A DNA stretch of 64,000 nt, from positions 63,433,613 to 63,497,612 of the forward strand of contig NC_133172.1 of NCBI RefSeq assembly GCF_040802235.1. Reading direction: 5' to 3'. The notes beneath the pieces were generated by a model, which did not search any database, was not told the origin of the DNA, and saw only the letters and a list, made by a program, of their open reading frames with translations. Shown piece after piece: positions 1-11,261 of this stretch. This DNA comes from Manis javanica. Taxonomy: Eukaryota; Chordata; Mammalia; Pholidota; Manidae. The position numbers and the translations under genes were made by a program. Each line of letters opens with the position of its first letter. The stretch's first letter is position 1.

Positions 1-3000
1 GAGCAGGGCTGGAGGATGACCCAGCAAACGGGAGCTCCTGTCCACACTGGCAGGGCTCAGCCCTCCAGGAGTATGTGCCTCGTGGCCACCTGACTTATGC
101 CAATGCTCAGACTTTGGTGCTGGAGCTGAGCCTAGTGCCCTGAGCAGGGCCTGGGGGGGACACCATCCCCTTCTAGCTGGGAGGGGAGGGGGAGGGGAAA
201 GCCAACTGCAGCCCTTTTGAGGGCAGGTGGGTGTTTCGTCTGTACTGAGAACTTAGGAGAGAACAGCTCAGCACCACCGCCGCCCATGTGCCCCATTGGC
301 ACAGAGCCCCTCATCTGAAGGTTTGCACAGGGTCACCCTCCATGTCATTGGCAGGAAAGTAAGGTGAGGCAGCTGCTGGACGGATGGCAGTGGGCTCCCT
401 CTCTGTGTTGTCGCTGCTGTTGCTGGAACCCCAAAATGACCTTAGACGCCAAATCAGGGGCAGCTGTTTGGGAGATGCCGGCCCCCCTTCTCTGACCACA
501 GGGCCACTTTCCATGCCACTGACAGAAACACCAGTCTGCAGTGCGCCTTGACCCCTGGGGACCCGGTCTCCCCCGCACACACACCTCTGCCGTTAACCTT
601 TCTGGAGCCTTGCTCCTACACGGAGCCCTCAGCTGCAAGTATCCGCAATTACACTCTGAAGTTTCCGGTGCTATTTTCATGTTGCAATGTGAATACAGGC
701 TGCCCTGGTTTGATTTACCTAGGAGACTGGGCGGGCAGGTGGGGTCGGGAGGCCCATGGGCACCAGCAGCCAGCCCAGGGCTCTCGCCGGGTCCCCGGCC
801 ACCGTGGAGCAGCCCCATGGCACACTCGGGTGTGGCACTGCCGCCTGGTCAGGGAGGCCTCTCGTCCTGATGGCCCAGGGATCTGGGCTTTTCCATGTTT
901 TCGAAGGGGAAGGAGGGTGGGAGGTCTCCTTTGGTTACTCTGAGGCTCGTGGTTGTTTCGTTCTGTTTCTTGCTTTTTTACCTTGAGTGCAATGTGTACG
1001 TCAAAGGTTTTTATTTTGATTTTTCAGAAGAGACTAAATAGGGCCCAAATCGCCATTCTGGAAGGTGTTGGTGCCACTCAGATTGCCTCTTTAGTGCTGA
1101 TGAATAAAACATGGGGAACTCTGACATTGTACAAACCACAGTGTGCTCATCTGGCAATAACATCCCACTGTTTCCACAGAAAGCCTCAGGTGTGGCCTCT
1201 GCCCCCCCGCCAGCCCCACTCTGCCTGCCCCACTGTAGCCCAGGACCTAGCTCATAAAGCATTGGCTTACCTGCCACCTCTGTCCTGTCACTGGGGCTCC
1301 CTGGCCCTGAAGAGCGGCCCGTAAGCAGCAAAGCGGTCCCACCAGCCCCACCGGGCTCGTGAACATGGGCACAGACAATGCCACGGTGGTTTCCGAGCTT
1401 CCCGGCTCTGGGCTAGGAGCTCTTGGGGGCAGGGCAGGAGATTATGTGTGGGTAGATAATTAGCACAGCTCAGTTTAGGGGACCCAGGAAGGCAGCAGAG
1501 GCAGCGTGGGGGTTCGACCTAGGGGACATTCAGACCCCTAAGCCTACCACGTCCCAAAGACACCCTCAAAGACCCCAGAGTCCAGGACAAGCACCTGCAG
1601 GGCCTGGGAACGAGGGGCACAGCTCAAAGCAGGTGCCCAACAATCTGCGCTGAGGAGGGGTAGAAGCCTCATCTCCGTGCCCTTTCCACGGGGGGGGGGG
1701 CCCACCTGTGAAGCCACAACTGGGCTCCATGACTCCTGCCCAAGCCCACAGGGCCCCTGCCCACCTGCACACTCCCCTACCCGCCCGGCTCACCTTCCTC
1801 AGGCCAGACACGCCCTTGCCAGGTCTCAGCCCGCACCCCACCCCGTGCATGCACCCACAACCCTGGGCAGGGTGCCTCGTGTTTACATGCCTACTGTGTG
1901 CTGCAAAAAGAGCCAGATGCAGCGCCTGACTTCAAGGGCCTCCAGACAGGTTCTGCCCTGGGTAGGAGGCTTTGGTGTCCTTGCAGGGCAGGGGCAGCTG
2001 CGAGAGCTGCGTGAAGGGGCGCAGGGTTGGGGCAGGTCCAGTCAGCCACGTTGAATAAAGGCTATCTGGGCACGGAGACTGTGGGGCCCCGTGGGGCCGG
2101 GGGCGCTCACCACACCTGGGCCAGGCCGCCCGAGGCCATCGGCCTCCAGTGACCCGGAACGGGATGTGGGCCCCGCCCCAACCTGAGAACCAGGTGCGCT
2201 GACCCGCCTGGCCAGCAGGTGGCAGCATTCGCCCAGCGCGGTGGGCAGGACAGCCCCAGGCCAGGCCCTGGCGACTGGCCACGCCCAAACACGACAGACA
2301 CGTGGGCGCAGACCAGCTTACTGCACACGCGCGTGTGCGTTCACCCACAGCCTCACACACGCCGACGTGGGGCACGCGGACGGACCACACAAACACCCGC
2401 CCCACCCCACCCCGGGGCACACGGCGGCATGGTGGCTGGAAGGGCGTTGGGAGTGAGGAACCCGGCCCTGGAGGGGTCCCAGGCATGCGTCCAAGGGCCC
2501 CTCTTGAGCTGTGGGAGTGACCCCACACGGACATTCCGCAGCCGGGGAAACACCGCCCACCGCTCCGACGTCCTCGGCATGGGCCCGTGGGCCACTCACC
2601 CTCTGACTGCAGGGCCCCTCGGAGGACGGCCTGAGGCAGCGGGGCTGGGCAGGGGAGGCACCTTTAGCAACAAGGTCACATAAATGGCTGTATTGTTCAA
2701 CGCACTCCTCCTAGGTCCCAAACCTGACCCCTACAAGCCCTTGGCCCACCAGCTGGGAGGCAGGGTAGGCGAGAAGACGGTGCCTTGGACCAGGTGAGGA
2801 GGGGAAGGTGGAGGGCACAGGTCGGGTGACCACCTGCACTCGGTGGGGTATGGCCGGCGGCCTCCACCCTGCCAGGCCCCATAACCAGGGAGGCTTGCCA
2901 GCAGCCCAGAGGCTTCCTCAGAGCAGGACACACACACCCTGGGTGACCAGAGAGCGTCGTTAAAGCTCTCCTGAGCTCAGGCCACCGATGTCCAGAGAAT

Positions 3001-4120
3001 TGGGTCTGCCCAGAAGGTGTGTAGGCAGCGCGCTGCTCACACAGTGGGAATAATCTGGATGGAAAGGACCCCCCCAGAGATGGCCTCAGAGGCACAAACA
3101 GCCGCCAGGGTAGGGCTGACCCCTCAGCATACTGGGTGGCCATAAAGTGCCCCCTATGAGGAGACAGGATTCGGGCCCACGGGTCCTGCCCTGGTCACTG
3201 CGAATGCACTGTGTGGGCTCTGGAAGTCCAGCGTGAGGCCATGCCCCTCAGCCCCCTTCTCTGCCTGTGTAGTGGGTGGGCAGCCCACAGCCCATTTCCC
3301 GGGAAGCCTGCTCCAGGCCTGGGGTCTGCTCTGGGGCCTGTCGTCCCCTTGGGGCTGTCTGTCCTTCCAGCTCTGGGCCTGGGCACCCAAACCGCAGCCA
3401 CCTTCACATGTGCAATGCCTTCCTCACTGGCCATCTGGGCTGCAGCTGGGGGCCACCGGCCTTCTCCTCAGAGGCCTCGGGCAGAGAGAGGGGGCAGGAT
3501 GGGCCTTCCCAAGGCCCAGAGGTGGCCAGGCCTGAACAAACTTCTCTGCCTGCACTGCCAAGACACCCAGGCCCGTTTCTGGGGCCCAGGGAGGAGACAG
3601 GGTGCCACCTGCCACTGAGTGAGCCCTGGGGGGCAGCAGACCTCAGGCTCACCACCATACCCCTGGCCCGGGTTCTCCCACCCTCGGCAGCTCCCTCCTG
3701 GGGGGACCCTCTGCCCCACCAACCACCTGGCTGCGTCTCTCCCCACGTTGGGTCTTTGCTCTCTGTGGCCTCCCTAACCACTGTTGGAGATGCAGCCCCC
3801 CCACTCTGCCCTGCTGTATTTATAACCTGATGTCCCCCACAGCCCACTCCTTAATGGTGGTGGTGGTTGGGGCATCCTAGGCTGGTAGTGAGCACTGTGT
3901 ATGCACAGTGTGTGCGGCTGTACCTCGGTGCCTGGAGTGGGGGCTCAGTGCCTGTTTGTGGGTGGGAAGCGGGGAGGCGAGGTGGTGGGGGGGAGGCAGG
4001 AGGCATACGGGGAAGTGCGTGTTTCCTATCTGGTGATGTAACCCCCGTGACCCTGCTCAGAGATTGGGAAATGTCCAGATAACAGATCCTGTCCGTGCCC
4101 AGCACTGCCTTGCCCGCGGG

Positions 4121-4284
4121 GTAAATGGGCCATGCTGGGGCAGCCACATGGAAGGGCAGCTCTCGCTAATACCCAGGGACCATTCCAGAGGGCCCCAGGT
4201 GTGCCCGTACGGCTAGTTAGCGATGCTGGTTTCACAGAGGACCCCTGGGGCCACAGAGGGAGGGGCTGGTCTGCATGGTCCCAG
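4121..4284 (+). repeat. Local direct duplication, copy 1
   Basis: This block begins with GTAAATGGGCCA and ends near GGTCCCAG. It matches 5,250-5,427 in the same orientation, with substitutions and small indels. The best-preserved core is GATGCTGGTTTCACAGAGGA followed directly by CCCCTGGGGCCA, identical in both copies. I do not recognise it as a standard interspersed repeat family. The two copies sit 1.1 kb apart, which suggests an old segmental duplication or two copies of an unnamed repeat. Confidence 0.7.
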
Positions 4285-4787
4285 GCCCCCTCTCTCTGCT
4301 GTCTCAGACGTCTGAGGGATGGGTGGTAGAGGTCAGACGTGGTCGCCAGCTGTGAACAAGACTGCCTCCAAAGCCACAGCTGCCACCAGCCGCTGTGGGG
4401 GCCCAGAGGCAGCAGCCCACCCACCTGTCCTGCCCACCCCCCAACCCGCACCGCTGGGTGCTCCTACCCTGCCCCTCCCACAGGCAGCCTCCAGTTCCTG
4501 ACTTAATTTATTTTGATATCCTCGCTGACATTTGACCCCCTCACGGAGTTCTGTGGTGCTGAAGCTCATTATCTTCCCATTGAAAAAGGAAGTTAATTAA
4601 ACTCTTCACAGAACCAGTGTTGATGAACGTCAGGTCAGGACTACCCCGGCTGGACTGCCCTGGGGCTCCAGCGGGGAGGGAGCAGCATGGCCCCTGCAGG
4701 GGCCACTGGGTGGTCCTGGGCCCCTTCCCTCCAGCACAAGCACCAAGGGCCATTCCGGACAGAGTATGTGGATTCCCTAGGGAGAAT

Positions 4788-4940
4788 CTGGCTCTGCCAC
4801 TTACCTGCCGTGTTGGCAAGTGACTTCACTTCTCTGAGCCTCCGTATACTCACCTGGCAAATGGGGATTCTAACAGTACCTTCTTCAGAGAGCCATTATG
4901 TGCAGTGTGTTCGCTGATGTTCTTGCTCAGCACCGGGCCG
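4788..4940 (+). mobile_element. MIR SINE, sense
   Basis: The order of diagnostic MIR segments is present: CTGGCTCTGCCACTTACCTG, then GGCAAGTGACTTCACTTCTC, then a TGAGCCTC block, then CAAATGGGGATTCTAACAGTACC. This is the tRNA-derived ancient mammalian SINE, diverged and without an intact tail. Confidence 0.8.
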
Positions 4941-5249
4941 GGCTCCGAGAAGCCCCCTACTTAGGTGGCTGCTCCTGTGAGGTGAAGGAGCCCTGGGCCC
5001 TGCAAGCGGGAGCAAGGAAGACAGGCCCACCCTCATCTGGAAACAATCAAGGGCTTCCCTGAGGACGGAGTGGGCCAGGAAGCTGGGGGGTGGGGAGGAG
5101 GGTGCAGCCGGCACCAGGGGCAGCTGGTGCAAAGGCCCTGTGGACACAGGACCACCCCCACCGACACACATACAAGAAGGTTCAAAAGAGAAGGAAGTCG
5201 TCACAAACGCCTTCAACCTGCAGCAGGGGCAGCTGACTTGACCACAGAG

Positions 5250-5427
5250 GTAAATGGGCCAAAGTGTGGCAGCCACATGAAGGGACGGGTCTTGCTAACA
5301 CCCAAGGACGGTCTCCGAGAGGGACCCGGGTATGCTGGGACATGAGAGGGTGTGGCTCATTAGAGATGCTGGTTTCACAGAGGACCCCTGGGGCCAGGAG
5401 GAGAGGGGCTTGTCTGCAGGGTCCCAG
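5250..5427 (+). repeat. Local direct duplication, copy 2
   Basis: Second copy of the block at 4,121-4,284. It starts with GTAAATGGGCCAAAG and contains the shared GATGCTGGTTTCACAGAGGA core at about 5,366-5,385. It is slightly longer than copy 1 because of small insertions, for example around the GGACATGAGAGGGTGTGG segment. The flanks of the two copies do not match, so the duplicated unit ends close to the coordinates given. Confidence 0.7.
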
Positions 5428-5589
5428 CAGGGTGGGGATGGCAGTAGTCAGGAGACAAGGGGTGACAGAAGCTGGGAGCAGGGTGGGGGTAGTGGCAGTG
5501 TCTCGGGGGCATCGCAGAGCTATAAGGAGGTGAAGCCGTGGACTCTGGGAGGGCAGGGAAGCAGAAAGATGGCTCAGGGTGCAGCCTGG

Positions 5590-5775
5590 TGTTCAGAGGC
5601 CCCCTTCACACCTGCTCTTCCCTCTGCCAGAATGCCCTCTCCATCGCTCCTTCCTGAGCGTTCTCTTCATCCTTCAAGGTCTGGACTCAGCTTCTAGAAC
5701 ATTCTGTGGCTCCCTTGGTCATAGCCCCACAACCAGTGCAGGGCTTGGCTCATGGCAGATGCTGCAGTTGGCCCC
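5590..5775 (+). mobile_element. L2 LINE 3' fragment, sense
   Basis: The block reads CCTGCTCTTCCCTCTGCCAG, AATGCCCTCTCC, then a TCCTTCAAGGTCTGGACTCA segment and a trailing GCAGGGCTTGGCTCATGGCA. These correspond in order to the L2 3' region (CCTGGAATGC, then CCTTCAGGTCTCAGC, then CTGGCACA). It is strongly decayed. Confidence 0.55.
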
Positions 5776-8589
5776 CTCCACCACCTACAACAACTGCCTG
5801 GCCCTGGGGCAGCCCTCCTGGGGTGGGGCAGCATGGAGTGTGCCCACCGGCTGCCAGCCCACAGGCCAGAGGTCGTGAACCCAGAACATGGAGCCACCTC
5901 CCAGCTCTCCCTCTTCCGAGCTGTAGGGCCACTCGGAGCCACAGTGTTGCCACCACAACAAAAGCCCTCTGGGCGCTTGAGAGTGCCTTTCGTGGCCTGC
6001 TCTGCCACTTTCTGCTGGGTGACTGACAGTCGTGACCATCAGAGGGGGTCGGGGTGCACAATGACCTCAGAAGAGAATGGAAAATGGCCCAAAGAAAATG
6101 CTGATGGTGCCAGTGATGAGACTGACAGTGCCCCTAGAGTGGGCGCCTGGGACGATGCCTTCCTCAGAGCCCTTCCTGGGATTGCCAACCTTAGCACCAC
6201 CCACCCCAGGAGGCCTCCAGGGAGCCACAGAGGCCCAGGGGGCAGCTGCCAACAGCTCAGCTCCTGTGAGCAAGAAACAAGCAGGCCATGGTTGGGACAG
6301 CCCACCTCTGCACAAGGTCCTTCCCAGCTCCCCATCAGGCATTAACAATGTGAACTGAATGCGGCTGTTGTCTCTACCAATGACTTTTGAATATGAATCC
6401 TGGCAGTCATGGGCATTCAGGGGCAGGTGGAGATTGGGGGTCACAGTGGGAAGCTTGTGAGGGATGGTGGTGGCTGGGTGCAGCCATCCCATAACTCTGT
6501 GCCTCCTCTCCTAGCTGATCAGGGACCTCTGCAAAGCAACACCCGGATACTACCTCCTCCAGGCAGCCTTCCATGACTTCCCAGGCAGAAGCAGTCACTC
6601 CTGTACCTGCTCCTTCTCACAGCATGCTTTGTTCCTCTTGCCCCAAGAGGCCTCCTCCGCGGGTGTAGTACATGTGCAGGAGAGGTCCTATGGCCATCAG
6701 CCCTGGTCATGAGCAAGCAACAGTTTCCTCAACAGTGTGGTGGGGATCTGCCCCCCACAGGGCAGGTCAAGGAGGCAAAGCACAGAAGGAAAAGTGTTTC
6801 AGAAACAGCTCCAGCCTGGCTCAGTGTTACCACGGCGTTTCGTGGGCATGTGACCTGTGCGGGGCTTGGGGCTCTGTACTGGGGAAGGCCCCACACCTGG
6901 TGGGATGCCCCGCCTTGGCTGTCCAGGAATTCATTTTTGAGCAAGGGGCCCCATGTTTCCATTTCGCACTGCGTCCTAGAACATGGTGAGCTGGTCCTAG
7001 TCAGCAGTCTGCTTCCGGCCTGCCTCTGCCCCCGAGTCACTGGGCGACTTGAATGTGTCCGTCCTCTCACAAGGAATCTCAGTTCTTTAATCTGCACAGG
7101 ACAAATTGGCCGAAGTGACTCCCATCTTCTCACGCTGCATCTAGGCAGACGTCACTGATCACTCATGACTCTATTTCTCCTGCTGACCCTCAGAATCCTC
7201 CTCAACACAGATTTCCAACCTGGGTGCCACTTGCTGCACGAAGTCTCCATCCCAATATAGGTGTCGGCCCATGGTCATCTCCGCCAGGAACCCCCCACCC
7301 GCACCCAGGTCCTCATCCTGTAAAAAGGACCCTCCTTTGGGAATGGCAGCAAGGCCCAACGGGAAGCCCAGACACCTGGGGCGCCTTGTCCAGCTGACAG
7401 ACATCGTGCTAGCCTGGGCTGAGAGAACCAGCCAGCCACGGGCCCCCACTCTCCCCAGAGAGGGGGTACAGCACCAGGCAGCTGTAGGAAGGCTGCACCT
7501 ACTGGCCCTGGGCAGGGAGCAAGAATGGCTGGAGAGCCATCACCCTGGGCACATCTTCTGGCTTCCCAGCCTTGGTGTTTCTCTCTGTCCTGTGGCGGTC
7601 CCAGGGTGGACCTGTCTCCTGCCCTGCCTGCCATTCACCTGCTTAGACAGCAGCAGTGGGGCAGGGGGCAGTGCCCAGGCTCTGGAAGTAATTCTTCTCC
7701 TCTCCCATGGGGCGGGAGCCCAGGCAATGGACAACTGTCTTCTGGGCAGAGTGCACAGCTCTGAGCCTCCGCACATGGTAGCTGTGATGGGCGCCCTCAG
7801 GTGGGTGGGTGGCCGGCGATCTGGACAGGCATGCGGGAATCGTCTCTGCAAAGGTCTCCCTGTTAGCTCCCGAGCCCTAGTAACTCCCTATTTCTTGTGA
7901 AAATGGGGGGCTTTAGGGGTAGGGACCAAACCCAGGCCAAGAATATTAAAATGAAAGCATACAGTTCAGCCCGGGGCACAACCCCTAAGTGCTGTGCGAC
8001 CTTGAGCGTCACTGGAAGTGGGGCGCCCAGGAGCCCACGAACATATCACAAAGGACAGGAGAGCAGGCTTCCATTTCCAGAGCTGAAACGGAGTTCTGAC
8101 CCTGGAGACTGGCTCCCTTGTGACCACTCCGGGAGGGCCGCGGGGGTTCGCTCGGCCCGCGGAGGGCCCCTCTCCCGGGGTCTCCAGCAGGCGCGCAATG
8201 GAGAGGCACGGTGGGTGCATTAGAGCCCCGAGGGGTAACGCCCAGGGGGTGCCGCAGGGAAACAGGGACAGGCCGCCGGCTTCCGCTCCCGCCTCGATTT
8301 ACAGTCAGATCCAAGCCCACGGGAGGAGGGCCCGAGGGCTCCCGCTCTCTATTTGGGAGTCACAGCCACCGGAAGCGGCTGACCCCGGTGGTGCTGCAGT
8401 CTCAGGCGGAAGCCCCCTTCCGGCCGGAGCCGGCTCCACACCCCTATTCTGGCCCAAGACAATACGGGGAGTCAAGGCCTTGCGCTTCCTGACCCGTCGC
8501 TCACTGCCCCCTTCCCTCCGGCGCAGCGGGACGCAGAGCCCCGGCTCTTAGGCGGGACCCAGGCCTCGGGGGCGGAACCCTGAGGCAGG

Positions 8590-9260
8590 GAAGGGGAGGA
8601 GCCAGGGAGCCGGGGCGGGGCCGGAGCCTCCGTGCCTGAGGCCGAACCAGGTCAGGTCGGGCTTGGGGGCGGAGCTTGGGCCGAGGGGCGTGTCCAGAAA
8701 GGCTGGGAGCGCGGCCGGATGCGGTGCTTCGGGGCGGCGGGGCAGGATAGGTCGCAGAGTCCAGCCGGACCTGGGGACAAAGCTGCAGGGCAGGAGCACG
8801 GGCCTGTCCAGGAAGCCAGAGGTCCGGCGTGGGCCGGGGGCGGGGCCATCAGGGGCGGGGCCGCGGGGCCGGGGCGGGGCCAGGGAGTCGGGACTGGCGT
8901 CTGCCTGGGGCGGGGCCGGGGCGGGGCGGTGGGCGGGCCCGGAGGCGCGGCGCCGGGGACGCACAGGCCCCGCCCCCAGCGCCGCCCGCCGCCCGCCGCC
9001 CGCCCTGAGCGCCCGGCGGAGACCGCGGGGTCCGCAGCGCTCTGCCCGCGGGTTCCATTGAGAAAAGCCGAACGGCGGCGGCGGTGGCGGCGGCGGCGAC
9101 TGCGCGAAGCAGAAGAGCCAGCAGCAGCCTGCCGCCCGCCGCCCCCGGCGGTCCGCGCGCCCGAGCGCAGGGCCTTGCCTCCGGCCTCCGCAGCGGCTCC
9201 CAGCCGGGCGCTGCGCGCCGGGGGCGGGCCAGGGCGGCCGCGGAGCTCGGGGGCCGGGGA
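8590..9260 (+). promoter_or_regulatory. ZFPM1: ZFPM1 core promoter region, GC-box rich and TATA-less
   Basis: GC boxes (GGGGCGGGG type, Sp/KLF sites) are seen at 8,612-8,621, 8,837-8,845, 8,852-8,862, 8,871-8,880, 8,907-8,916, 8,917-8,927 and 8,931-8,937. No TATA box is seen in a plausible place. Dispersed initiation somewhere about 8.95-9.2 kb is inferred from the end of the GC-box array and the absence of upstream ATGs after about 8,950. The exact start site cannot be read from sequence. KLF-type sites would fit the erythroid expression of FOG1, but ordinary Sp1 use is equally likely. Confidence 0.6.
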
Positions 9261-9261
9261 C

Positions 9262-9321
9262 ATGAGCCGCTCCGCGGCTCCTCCGCGCCCCCGCCGCCCG
9301 CCGCCGCCCGCCAGGGGCTAG
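9262..9321 (+). other. Upstream ORF in the ZFPM1 5' leader, 19 codons
   Basis: An ATG at 9,262 (context GGGGACATGA, purine G at -3) opens a 19-codon frame of Ser, Arg, Pro and Ala residues that ends at TAG 9,319-9,321. It is out of frame with the main ATG at 9,357, and 35 nt separate its stop from that start. No other ATG lies between about 8,950 and 9,357. Whether it is in the mRNA depends on the start site, but any start upstream of 9,262 includes it. It may reduce initiation at Met1. The peptide resembles no known product and is probably only regulatory. Confidence 0.55.
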
Positions 9322-9356
9322 AGGCGGCCGCCGGGAGGGCGCGCGGCGCCGGAGAC

Positions 9357-9396
9357 ATGTCCAGGAGGAAACAGAGCAACCCCCGGCAGATCAAGC
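9357..9396 (+). CDS. ZFPM1: ZFPM1 (FOG1) coding exon 1: NuRD-binding motif
   Basis: FOG1 is a nuclear multi-zinc-finger cofactor that binds GATA1 and GATA2 and recruits chromatin complexes in erythroid and megakaryocytic cells. This exon encodes residues 1-13, MSRRKQSNPRQIK, plus the first base of Arg14. This is the FOG repression motif, known to bind the RBBP4/7 and MTA subunits of NuRD, and similar motifs open SALL and BCL11 proteins. The ATG context is GAGACATGT (G at -3 but T at +4, so moderate). The exon ends with C and the strong donor GTGAGT at 9,397. The coding part is only 40 nt, so the NuRD-contacting peptide occupies its own exon, separated by 27 kb of intron from the rest. The frame is open upstream of the ATG without another in-frame ATG as far as 9,084, so Met1 is the natural start. 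Confidence 0.95.
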
Positions 9397-9548
9397 GTGA
9401 GTCAAACTTTGCCCGCCGGCCCGCGGCCGACCCCCGGTCCCCGCGCGCCCGCGACCTTCACCCGCGCTGCGCTCCCCGCGGCGTGCCAAGCGCGCCCTAA
9501 TCTAATCTTCCCTGGCGGCCGCCCCGCGGCTCCGCTTGACACCGGGGT

Positions 9549-9592
9549 CCTCCCGGAGGGGCGTCCTCCCGGAGGGGCGTCCTCCGGGAGGC
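9549..9592. repeat. Short GC-rich tandem repeat
   Basis: About two and a half copies of a 16-bp unit related to CCTCCCGGAGGGGCGT lie just after exon 1. The unit is itself palindromic (CCTCCCGGAGG), so it could fold or bind a dimeric factor, but no known site is recognised. Confidence 0.7.
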
Positions 9593-9686
9593 CTGGAAGA
9601 GTGGCTGGGGGCGCGGCCACCTCGGGCCAGCCCCTCCCCCGCACCCCCGAGATGGTGCGGCGATTAGGCGGCCCCGATCTGGGCTC

Positions 9687-9771
9687 AGATAAAGTTTAAA
9701 ATATTCCATTCTGCAAGTCCCATCCTGATAAGATCGGTCTGTCGGGACGGGTTGAAATTGTGATCTTATCT
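9687..9771. promoter_or_regulatory. Proximal intron 1 GATA-motif cluster
   Basis: WGATAR sites are seen at 9,687-9,692 (AGATAA) and 9,726-9,731 (TGATAA), and in inverted orientation at 9,766-9,771 (TTATCT). The sequence is a sudden AT-rich interval inside a CpG island, including TTTAAAATATTCC, which makes chance GC-island composition an unlikely source. Position 290-375 bp after the exon 1 donor suits a promoter-proximal GATA-responsive element. Binding is inferred from motif only. Confidence 0.5.
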
Positions 9772-10737
9772 TGCGCGGTTGACTCTCCCAGGCCTCGTAT
9801 CTCGAGGGAGAAAGGGAGAGACCGGGGAGGGAGAGGGGCGCCGGGCGCCGCGTGGAAATGCGCGGCCAAGTGGCGGGACCGGCCTGCGCCCCCCACCGCT
9901 CCTGCGGGCCGGAGAGCCGCGTGGCTTGGGGGGAGGGGTTGGCCACCGCAGCGCGGACGCTCGATTCCGGCCGCTCAGACCCCCGAGCCCTTTTGGGGGG
10001 GGGTCTCGAACTCGAGCCTTTCCTGCCCGGGGACAGCTTCCCGGAAGTCCGACCGTCCTCATATCGCGGCGGAGGCCGCACTGGCATCAGATGGTGGGTT
10101 CGGATGTCCGCCGGCAACCCCCTCCCATCCGAGGCGCTTCCCCAAGTCAGGGAGGGGGTTCCCGGGGACTCGGCCAGGCCCGCCTCTGCCCGCGTCCGAG
10201 TTTCTTGCCCGTCGGTCCCACGGGCCATTCCCGGGGGCCGGGGGTCTATACTGCTTATGCTCCGGCTGTAAGAGCGCCCGCACTCGCGGGGCCACTTGGC
10301 TTGCCGGGAGGCGCCGCTCCCCACCCCACGCCAGTAATAACTTCGCGCCTAGGCGGCCAGGGGGCAGGGCTTCCCCAGGGTCGCAGCTCGCAGGCCGGAG
10401 GGGCCGCCCAGGAGGCGGCACGGGGCCCCTGGCCCGCTGCGCAGCCCCAGGCTCCCGGGCACCGCCACCACTGTCCACGTGAGCACTGCCCCCAGGACCC
10501 CGTGTGAGCGCGCCTGGGGCAGGGTCCCTCCTCGAAGTCCCAGAGAGGGGAACCGCGAGCATGAATCCGGGTTCCCGTAACCCGACTCCCTCGGTGTGCA
10601 AGCGGGACCTGTTTTCCGAAAGTCGCCTTCTGTCAAGTCAACTCAAGTATTAAAACCACCCACAGGTCCCGATCTGCGCCTGGTCTCCGGTTTCTTTTCC
10701 GCCTCCTCCCCTGGGCGCCTCTGCTCGCCGTGTTCTC

Positions 10738-10760
10738 GTGTGTGCGTGTGTGTGTGTGTT
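10738..10760. repeat. (GT)n microsatellite, short
   Basis: A run of alternating G and T with one interruption (GTGTGTGCGTGTGTGTGTGTG) lies in the CpG island part of intron 1. Confidence 0.85.
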
Positions 10761-11261
10761 TCGGTGTGATGAGAAATGCCGACAGCGCGAGCAGGGACAT
10801 CGCAGGTGGGAGCTGATCGCCGGCGCCGATAAGGCCCGGAGCGGGGCGAGCCCTCGGGTCGGGCTGGGTCGGCCGAGCGGGGAGCGCTGGGGACAGGCAC
10901 CGAAGCGCAGGCGGGCGCCAGCCCGGGCCGGGAAACCGGGGAGAGAGCGGGGCCTGCGAGGCGGGACTGGGCGCCCTCCCTGCAGCCCGGGGCGCTGGGC
11001 GCCTCCTCCCGCTGGCAGATCTTGGTTTGTTAAGATGCGAGCGCTGATTGTCACCGAGCGGCGGCGCCCGCCCGTCCGCCCTCTGCCCGCGGCTGTGCGT
11101 GCGGCCCCGCAGTTGTGCGCCCGCCTAGCCGATCTCACCTGCGACCAGGCCGCGGGGTGCAGGGCAGGAGGCCGAGCGCTTGGGGCCGCCGCCGCCCCCT
11201 GCACCCCTCCCAGGCTGGGGCGCAGCTGCCCGCGCCTCTGTGCGCCTTTTGTTCCGCGCGA

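Larger units (their letters stand above)
1..8100. other. Intergenic DNA upstream of ZFPM1
   Basis: I find no exon-like structure here: no open frame with recognisable protein content and no convincing splice-flanked coding block on either strand. The stretch holds a MIR at about 4.8-4.9 kb, an L2 fragment at about 5.6-5.8 kb, a duplicated block of about 165 bp (4,121-4,284 and 5,250-5,427) and scattered unassigned sequence. A-rich AATAAA strings near 1,101 and 2,054 lack any recognisable upstream gene. Distal enhancers or an unannotated non-coding RNA cannot be excluded from sequence alone. Confidence 0.6.

Noticed and set aside
1096..2060. AATAAA strings as poly(A) signals of an upstream gene
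   Set aside because: No exon or downstream GU-rich element of a recognisable gene is associated with them.
8632..9321. 229-codon frame ending with the upstream ORF
   Set aside because: Only its last 19 codons can be in the leader. The upstream part is promoter sequence with CpG-island composition.
9084..9356. In-frame N-terminal extension of ZFPM1 upstream of Met1
   Set aside because: The frame is open but the first codon at 9,084 is GTG, not ATG, and no in-frame ATG precedes Met1. The NuRD motif needs to be at the N terminus in related proteins.
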